From Paraburkholderia caffeinitolerans (GTDB lineage Bacteria > Pseudomonadota > Gammaproteobacteria > Burkholderiales > Burkholderiaceae), in the NCBI RefSeq assembly GCF_902859945.1, contig NZ_CADIKL010000026.1, forward strand, positions 1 through 64,000: a DNA stretch of 64,000 nt, given 5' to 3'. Shown here piece by piece: positions 59,100-64,000 of the stretch. Positions within the stretch are counted from its first letter, which is position 1. Each line of letters begins with the position of its first letter. A program made the translations under genes and the position numbers. Under the pieces are notes generated by a model. It was given only the letters and a program-made list of their open reading frames with translations, searched no databases and had not been told where the DNA came from.

Positions 59100-59948
59100 A
59101 TGGTGTCCACCCTTACCTTTCCGGGTCAGCAAGTCGGTGATTTCACGATTACCGCAATCAGCGATGGTTACCTCAACGCCAGCCTCGACTTTCTTTCGAA
59201 TATCGACACGGTTGACGCCTCCAGAATGCAGCGTGATGCAGGGCAGAAGGAGCCCACTGCTGTGCATATCAACTGCTACGTCGTGCGCGCAGCGGGCCGC
59301 ACCATTCTCATCGACGGTGGAGCGGGAGGCATCAAGCAGTGGGGCGGCCACCTGAAGCGCAATTTGTTGCTGGCGGGTATTGAACCCCCAACGATCGACA
59401 CTATCCTGCTCACGCACGCCCATCCCGACCATGTCGGAGGGCTGGTGAATGCCGCCGGAGAAGTGGCTTTTCCGAATGCTGAGCTAGTGGTTCATCAGCA
59501 AGAGGTGAAGTTTTGGCTGGACGATGGCAATCTGACTCGCGCCAGCGAACGGGCGCGCGGAAACTTTCTGATCGCGCGCCAGGTGTTCGAGTGCTACAGA
59601 GACAAGCTTCGTACTATCGGTGATGGGGAAGTGCTTCCCGGTATAAGCGCGGTGCTGTTGCCAGGACACACGGACGGCCACACCGGATATCTCCTTGAAT
59701 CAAGCGATCAGGGCGTGCTTGTCTGGGGGGATATTGTTCACTTTCCTCACATCCAGATTAAACGGCCGGACGTATCGATCGCATTCGATCAAGACCCGTC
59801 ACTCGCGGCCACCACACGATCGCGGCTTCTGGACAGGGTCAGCTCGGACGGGCTCTTGATCGCTGGCATGCATTTGGGGGAGTTGGGTTTCGCTCGAATC
59901 AAGCGAACCAAGGGCGAATACGGTCTGCATTACGAGACCGATGCATGA
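59100..59948 (+). CDS. MBL-fold metallohydrolase
   Basis: A 282-aa metallo-beta-lactamase-fold enzyme. The metal motif TILLTHAHPDHVGGLVNAAG and later GISAVLLPGHTDGHTGYLLE, GVLVWGDIVHFPHIQI and IAGMHLGELGFARIK hold the full set of zinc-ligand His and Asp residues. It belongs to the broad group containing lactonases and glyoxalase-II-like hydrolases. There is no signal peptide. Third gene of the LysR-divergent set, 15 bp after the tautomerase gene. It may open a lactone or thioester formed upstream in the pathway. Confidence 0.85.
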   Translation: MVSTLTFPGQQVGDFTITAISDGYLNASLDFLSNIDTVDASRMQRDAGQKEPTAVHINCYVVRAAGRTILIDGGAGGIKQWGGHLKRNLLLAGIEPPTIDTILLTHAHPDHVGGLVNAAGEVAFPNAELVVHQQEVKFWLDDGNLTRASERARGNFLIARQVFECYRDKLRTIGDGEVLPGISAVLLPGHTDGHTGYLLESSDQGVLVWGDIVHFPHIQIKRPDVSIAFDQDPSLAATTRSRLLDRVSSDGLLIAGMHLGELGFARIKRTKGEYGLHYETDA

Positions 59949-59984
59949 AACCACGCACGCGGCGATGCTGTGACCACCGGCTTA

Positions 59985-60341
59985 TCAGGCGTTGATCCAG
60001 GCTCGCGCCTGTTCCAGTTCGTTGACGTGGAAGGCCTTGATTTCGGCCTTGGTAAAGAACCGCGCCAAATGCATCGAGGCGTGAATCCAGCCGGCGTCGG
60101 CCACCACGGCGGCGCGCGTGATCCTGCGGGCGAGGGGAATGCCGAGCGTCATGTCGGTCCATAGCGCCTTTGGTTCGATGCCGCTGAAATGCTCGATGCG
60201 TTCGAGCACACGGGTCTTGCCATTCAGTTCGATATCGCCGCGCATGCGCTCGATGGCGTCGCGCAATTCGTGGTCGGTGATTTTGCCTTCGACGGATATT
60301 TCGACGACCGGGGAATCGGGGGTGCTGTGGTAGAGGATCAT
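59985..60341 (-). CDS. SpoIIAA-like/STAS-type protein
   Basis: A 118-aa protein with the STAS/SpoIIAA-like fold of the PF11964 group: SPVVEISVEGKITDHELRDA, then MRGDIELNGKTRVLERIEHF, and AVVADAGWIHASMHLARFFT with KAEIKAFHVNELEQARAWI at the end. Such proteins are small cytoplasmic proteins of unknown role. The ATG at 60341 begins the family consensus MILYHST. It converges with the MBL gene. Confidence 0.78.
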   Translation of the reverse strand: MILYHSTPDSPVVEISVEGKITDHELRDAIERMRGDIELNGKTRVLERIEHFSGIEPKALWTDMTLGIPLARRITRAAVVADAGWIHASMHLARFFTKAEIKAFHVNELEQARAWINA

Positions 60342-60436
60342 GGCGGGACTCCTGGCTTGGGAGGCGTTACATGCTCAAGCGCGGATGCACCTGGCGTTCG
60401 ATAACGCTCTCATGGTACCCCTTTCCCATGCGGAGC

Positions 60437-60760
60437 TCAGCCGGGTTGAATATGCGGGCACTCTGTCTGGAACCAATAGTCGACCAGGCGCTGTGCCGCT
60501 TGCAGATCATCCGGATAGTACGGGTCGTCATACCACGGTGATGGGTCGTAGCCCGCTTTTCTCAGTGCGTTGAGTTCGCTTTGGTGTTGCGCCATCGTAG
60601 GCGGCGCGTTGCTCTTCAGCGATGCAAGGTCGCGGCACTCCGTTGGACTGAGGTGCGGGCCGGTATAGGGCGGCGGCATGCCGCTGTAGACACAACCGGC
60701 GAGTAGCAGCACTGGAGCGGCAAGTATGGAACATGTTCCTGGCAGATGCGGCTTTCTCAT
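60437..60760 (-). CDS. DUF4148-like lipoprotein (copy 2)
   Basis: A 107-aa predicted lipoprotein, paralogue of the protein at 47.3-47.6 kb. The lipobox LLLAGC gives a lipid-accepting Cys at about residue 23. The mature protein has YTGPHLSPTECRDLASLKSN and LRKAGYDPSPWYDDPYYPDD, then LQAAQRLVDYWFQTEC. AAGGA lies 8 nt before the ATG at 60760. The two copies are about two-thirds identical by eye in the mature part. The function is unknown. Confidence 0.78.
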   Translation of the reverse strand: MRKPHLPGTCSILAAPVLLLAGCVYSGMPPPYTGPHLSPTECRDLASLKSNAPPTMAQHQSELNALRKAGYDPSPWYDDPYYPDDLQAAQRLVDYWFQTECPHIQPG

Positions 60761-60993
60761 GGCGCGTGTCCTTTGCTTTGATCGCACTGGCGCGGGGCGC
60801 TGGCGGGTGGGGGCGTCTTTTCATAAATTGTAGACGCACCGCTGACTGAACGGCCCATGCTGATCGATACATGGACTACATGATCAATGAGGGATGGGAA
60901 GAGCGCTCGCATCTGAATATCGTTGTGCACATGGCGGTGCCGAATGAACTTTGCGCACCGCTGTGACCAACGCCTACGCATCAGGAGACGCGA

Positions 60994-62049
60994 ATGACTC
61001 AACCCCAGGTTGCCGTTCTGACCCGCGCCGGAAAGCCGGCCATGCCCCGCAACTGCACTTTCGACGCCCGCGATTGGGAGATTCTGAGCCGCTACTGGCA
61101 TCCCGTCGCGTTTGCAGGCGAGGTTCGCGACAAGCCGCTGGCCGTTACGCTGCTCGACGAACCGCTCGTGGTATTCCGGTCAGGAGACCGAATTGTGGCG
61201 GCGCGCGATGTCTGCCCGCATCGCGGCGCGCCGTTGAGCCGCGGCTGGGTGCACAACGGCAACCTTGTGTGTCCGTATCACGGCCTCGAATACGCGGCCA
61301 ACGGCAAGTGCAATTACATTCCTTCGCAGCCCGAAGGCCTGATTCCCGAACGTCTGTGCCTGACCACCTATGCAGCGCAGGAAGCCTATGGGCTCGTCTG
61401 GGTGTCGCTTGGCGGCGGCGAACTGCCCTTGCCCGACTTCCCCGCGTGGAATACGGATGGCTATCAGCAGATCCTTCCGCCTTCGATCGACATCCGTGCG
61501 TCGGCGGGCAGACAGACCGAGGGTTTCATCGACGTCGCGCACTTCGCGTGGATTCATCACGACAGCTTCGCTGACCGCCGCAATCCCGTCGTGCCGCAAT
61601 ACTCGGTCGAGCGCCGCCCCAATGGCTTGCGCGCCGAGTATGTGAGCACGGTGAGCAACTTCCCGAAATCGATGCAGCAGCGCGCGCCGGAGGGCTTCCT
61701 GTGGCGGCGCATCTTCGAAGTTGACGTCCCGTTCTTCGCTCGGCTCACCGTGCATTTTCCCGAGAGCGGACGGCTGGCGATCCTCAACGCGGCAAGCCCG
61801 GTGTCCGCGCGGCACACGCGCCTGTTCGTGCCGATTGCGCGCAACTTCGATCACGACCTGCCGCTCGACGACGTCTATGCGTTCAATCGTCAGGTGTTCG
61901 AAGAAGATCGCGCCATCGTCGAGCTGCAGTGTCCCGAGGATCTGCCGATCGACCGCTCGCAGGAGGCGCCGATACTCGCGGACCGTTCGTCGGGTGCCTA
62001 CCGGCGCTCGCTCGCGGAGATCGGGCTCGGCCAGTCGTACGTGCGCTAA
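60994..62049 (+). CDS. Rieske non-haem iron oxygenase, catalytic subunit
   Basis: A 351-aa oxygenase of the VanA-like (type IA) group. The Rieske domain has the [2Fe-2S] ligands CPHRGAPLSRG and CPYHGLEYAANG (about residues 72-105). The mononuclear-iron site has GFIDVAHFAWIHHDSF, giving the Asp/His/His set. The length suits a one-component oxygenase demethylating or hydroxylating an aromatic or amine substrate. CAGGAGACGCG precedes the ATG. It is the first gene of an operon with rubredoxin and its reductase, which must supply the electrons. This is unlike VanB or ferredoxin-based systems. Confidence 0.88.
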   Translation: MTQPQVAVLTRAGKPAMPRNCTFDARDWEILSRYWHPVAFAGEVRDKPLAVTLLDEPLVVFRSGDRIVAARDVCPHRGAPLSRGWVHNGNLVCPYHGLEYAANGKCNYIPSQPEGLIPERLCLTTYAAQEAYGLVWVSLGGGELPLPDFPAWNTDGYQQILPPSIDIRASAGRQTEGFIDVAHFAWIHHDSFADRRNPVVPQYSVERRPNGLRAEYVSTVSNFPKSMQQRAPEGFLWRRIFEVDVPFFARLTVHFPESGRLAILNAASPVSARHTRLFVPIARNFDHDLPLDDVYAFNRQVFEEDRAIVELQCPEDLPIDRSQEAPILADRSSGAYRRSLAEIGLGQSYVR

Positions 62050-62067
62050 TGGGGCGGAGGAATCGCG

Positions 62068-62238
62068 ATGAAGATCTGGGAATGCGTGATTTGCGGGTTT
62101 CGTTACGATGAGGCTCAAGGGTTGCCCGGCGAGGGCATTGCGCCTGGTACGCGCTGGGAGGACGTGCCGGACGACTGGCTGTGTCCCGACTGTGCGACCG
62201 GCAAGCACGACTTCGACATGCAGGTGGTGACGGCATGA
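62068..62238 (+). CDS. Rubredoxin
   Basis: A 56-aa Fe(Cys)4 electron-transfer protein. It starts MKIWECVICGFRYDEAQGLP, continues GEGIAPGTRWEDVPDDWLCP and ends DCATGKHDFDM. The two CxxC pairs are VCVICG-type (Cys6, Cys9 region) and CPDC, the aromatic residues W/Y/F are in place, and the length is normal. AGGAGGAATCGCG-like (GGAGGAATCGCG) lies before the ATG. Its stop overlaps the ATG of the reductase gene (ATGA). It sits between a Rieske oxygenase and a reductase and should carry electrons from reductase to oxygenase. Confidence 0.93.
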   Translation: MKIWECVICGFRYDEAQGLPGEGIAPGTRWEDVPDDWLCPDCATGKHDFDMQVVTA

Positions 62239-63416
62239 CTCAAACCGCACTCAACGTCATGCGGACCGATCCCGTGGTAATCGTCGGATCGGGCCTCGCC
62301 GGCTATACGGTGGCGCGCGAACTGCGCAAGCTCGACCCCGAAACGCCGCTGGTGATCGTCAGCCGCGACGATGGCCGCTTCTACTCGAAGCCTGCGCTTT
62401 CGAACGCGCTGGCGCTGAAGAAGAAGCCGCACGAGCTCGCGAGCTTCGACGCGCCGGCCATGGCCGCGCAACTGGGCGCGCGCGTCTGGACGCATCGGCA
62501 TGTCGAGCGGATCGTGCCCGGCGAGCACGCGATCGTTGTAGACGGGCAGCCGCTGCGCTACCGCGCACTGGTGCTTGCCACCGGCGCCGACCCTCGGCAA
62601 GCGCCCATCCAGGGTGATGGCGCGGGCGACGTGCTGTCGATCAACGACCTTGGCGATTACGCGCGCTTTCGCGAGGCGCTGGCGTCGTGCCATTCTGTGG
62701 CCATACTCGGCGCGGGCCTGATCGGCTGCGAGTTTGCCAACGACCTGATCGCAGCGGGTCACGCCGTGTGTCTGATCGATCCGGCCCACGCGCCGCTCGC
62801 GCGGTTGCTGCCGCAAGAGGCCGGCGCCGCGTTTGCTCGCGCGCTGCACGGCGCAGGCGTGGAGGTGCGTCTCGGCCGCGCGGTCGAATGGGTCTCGCGT
62901 TGCCAGCCGGGCTACCGGCTGACGCTCGACGACGGCACGGTGATCGACGCCGATTTAGTTGTGTCCGCAATCGGTCTCGTGCCGAGAACGGCGCTCGCAC
63001 GCGCGGCGGGGTTGCAGATCGAAGGCGGCATCAGCACGGATGCCTGGTGCCGCACGAGCGCACCGGATGTCTACGCGCTCGGCGACTGCGCGGCGATCGA
63101 GGGCCGCGTGCAGCCGTATGTGCTGCCCATCATGCATGCGTCGCGCGCGCTGGCTCGCACGCTCTGCGGGACGCCTACGCGGGTGGAGTTTCCGGTGATG
63201 CCGGTCGTCGTCAAGACGCCGGCGGTGCCGGCCGTGGTGGTTACGCCTGCCGCGCCCGATGGCCGCTGGACGATTGACGCGGCCGGGCAGGACGCACCGC
63301 ATACGTTGCGCGCGATCTGCGAAGACAGCGAGACGAAGCGCATGACGGGCTTTGCGCTGCTGGGCGCCGCGACGACCGAGAAGGCTGCGTTCCTGAAGCA
63401 AATGGCGGCGGGATAG
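62235..63416 (+). CDS. NAD(P)H:rubredoxin reductase (FAD, pyridine nucleotide-disulfide family)
   Basis: A 393-aa flavoprotein. FAD-binding motif PVVIVGSGLAGYTVARELRK, the second dinucleotide fold VAILGAGLIGCEFANDLIAA and the third FAD-binding motif SAPDVYALGDCAAIEGRVQP. There is no redox-active CxxC, as expected of RubB/AlkT-type rubredoxin reductases. The ATG at 62235 overlaps the rubredoxin stop by 4 bp. The C-terminal domain (VVKTPAVPAVVVTPAAPDGR) also matches the family. Last gene of the oxygenase operon, with a terminator after 140 bp. Confidence 0.9.
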   Translation: MTQTALNVMRTDPVVIVGSGLAGYTVARELRKLDPETPLVIVSRDDGRFYSKPALSNALALKKKPHELASFDAPAMAAQLGARVWTHRHVERIVPGEHAIVVDGQPLRYRALVLATGADPRQAPIQGDGAGDVLSINDLGDYARFREALASCHSVAILGAGLIGCEFANDLIAAGHAVCLIDPAHAPLARLLPQEAGAAFARALHGAGVEVRLGRAVEWVSRCQPGYRLTLDDGTVIDADLVVSAIGLVPRTALARAAGLQIEGGISTDAWCRTSAPDVYALGDCAAIEGRVQPYVLPIMHASRALARTLCGTPTRVEFPVMPVVVKTPAVPAVVVTPAAPDGRWTIDAAGQDAPHTLRAICEDSETKRMTGFALLGAATTEKAAFLKQMAAG

Positions 63417-63555
63417 CCGCAGGCACGGCTCAACTCAACCGGACACCGTTATGGCGTGTCCGGCAACAGGCAGCTTCGCTGACCGACCCCTGTTGTGCGC
63501 CAACGTCCATGGCCGGCTTCCTGTCCCCCGGTCATCGGGCGTTGGACGCTTTCAC

Positions 63556-63583
63556 ACCGCGAGCCTCGCTCGCGGTGCTTTTT
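63556..63583. terminator. Terminator between the reductase operon and the LysR gene
   Basis: ACCGCGAGC (63556-63564) and GCTCGCGGT (63568-63576) with a CTC loop, then GCTTTTT on the plus strand. It serves the oxygenase operon. The convergent LysR gene stops just at its right side. Confidence 0.75.
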
Positions 63584-64000
63584 CACTTGCGGCTGCGCAC
63601 CACCGCTTCCCGACCGGTCAGCCCCTTCGCGACACCGGCCACAAGTTTGCGCAGCCAGATCGCCGCCGCGCTGCGATGCGTGCGGTCGTGCCAAAGCTGG
63701 TAATACGTGAGTGCTTGAGGTGCGCCGGGCAGCGGCTCCATTCGGAGCGGCAACAGATCGCAGTAATGCGCCGCGAGCGCCCGCGTGGTCGTGAACAGCA
63801 AGTTCGAACGCATCAGCACATAGGGGGCCATGCCGAAGTAAGGCAGCGTGGTCGTCACGTTCCTCGAAAGCCCGTTGCGCGCCAGTTCTACATCGATGGT
63901 GCCGAGCCCGGTAACGTTGTGCGTGGTGACCGCCAGGTGCTCCGCTTCCTGGTAGTTGGCGTGGCTCAGATTGCCGGGCTTGATGGGATGCTGCGCGCGC
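63583..64000 (-). CDS. LysR-family regulator, C-terminal part (partial at window edge)
   Basis: The last 138 residues of a LysR-type regulator run from the window edge to a stop at 63583. Visible are the end of the effector-binding domain: GTIDVELARNGLSRNVTTTL, PYFGMAPYVLMRSNLLFTTT, RALAAHYCDLLPLRMEPLPG, and the conserved C-terminal helix YYQLWHDRTHRSAAAIWLRK. The HTH lies beyond the window. It faces the Rieske-rubredoxin operon convergently, so it may or may not regulate it. Confidence 0.8.
   Translation of the reverse strand, partial: RAQHPIKPGNLSHANYQEAEHLAVTTHNVTGLGTIDVELARNGLSRNVTTTLPYFGMAPYVLMRSNLLFTTTRALAAHYCDLLPLRMEPLPGAPQALTYYQLWHDRTHRSAAAIWLRKLVAGVAKGLTGREAVVRSRK

Noticed and set aside
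1..64000. tRNA, rRNA genes, CRISPR arrays, insertion sequences or prophage
   Set aside because: I looked for T-loop-like GGTTCGANTCC, repeat-spacer patterns, transposase motifs and inverted terminal repeats and found none that are convincing. The only dense repeat array is the iterons.

Overview
The window looks like the origin and centromere region of a large secondary replicon (second or third chromosome, chromid or megaplasmid) of a Burkholderia-group beta-proteobacterium (Burkholderia, Paraburkholderia or Caballeronia type). The evidence is high GC, a parAB operon, a Rep_3-type initiator with an iteron array, two OmpC-type Burkholderiales porins, DUF4148-like lipoproteins, and an accessory gene content rich in LysR/TetR/GntR regulators next to catabolic operons. 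The species is inferred from gene style only.

Region 1 (0-0.8 kb): the first 95 codons of biosynthetic threonine deaminase (ilvA, minus strand), preceded by what reads as a complete transcription attenuator: leader peptide, pause hairpin, antiterminator and terminator.
Region 2 (0.8-7.7 kb): replicon maintenance. parB and parA overlap. About 1 kb of non-coding DNA holds five ATCTCCACGTGGAGAT-type parS sites. Then comes the rep gene with a 15-bp-arm palindrome in its promoter, then a 1.2-kb origin with about twenty 18-bp iterons. About 1.4 kb beyond it has no credible gene.
Region 3 (7.7-17.2 kb): a Rap1a/Tai-like small periplasmic protein, two solitary solute-binding proteins, a Tat-exported purple-acid-phosphatase-like enzyme, an HPP-CBS membrane protein, and a tricarballylate/citrate-type two-component system next to an MHS-family transporter.
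Region 4 (17.4-22.4 kb): glycerol catabolism, glpR-glpD-glpK-glpF, with TTCGA-rich operator candidates.
Region 5 (22.4-25.1 kb): a CaCA-family cation exchanger behind a yybP-ykoY (manganese) riboswitch, then a porin.
Region 6 (25.1-37.6 kb): an MFS transporter and LysR pair, then a probable alkyl-sulfate/long-chain-alcohol module: TetR, GMC oxidoreductase, full-length alkylsulfatase and a degenerate, truncated FadD-like protein, convergent with an alkylsulfatase lacking its metallo-beta-lactamase half and a second GMC oxidoreductase. An acyl-CoA dehydrogenase follows.
Region 7 (37.8-48.2 kb): small and mixed genes: an unrecognised 51-aa ORF with its own RBS and terminator, regulators, an alpha/beta hydrolase with a perfect 22-bp palindrome, a cupin, a frameshifted acetoacetate-decarboxylase-like pseudogene, an aldehyde dehydrogenase, gene remnants, a YbaK-like deacylase and lipoproteins.
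Region 8 (48.2-60 kb): a GntR-controlled catabolic operon (HpcH/HpaI aldolase, aminotransferase, porin, class V aminotransferase, permease, threonine aldolase, VOC-bicupin fusion), then a LysR-divergent set (unknown 180-aa protein, tautomerase-like protein, MBL hydrolase).
Region 9 (60-64 kb): a SpoIIAA-like protein, a lipoprotein paralogue, a Rieske oxygenase - rubredoxin - rubredoxin reductase operon, and the C-terminal part of a LysR regulator.

The best leads for something undescribed are the 48-57 kb GntR/aldolase/aminotransferase/VOC-bicupin pathway, the 27.8-35.5 kb GMC/alkylsulfatase module with its pseudo-enzymes, and the rubredoxin-fed Rieske oxygenase.
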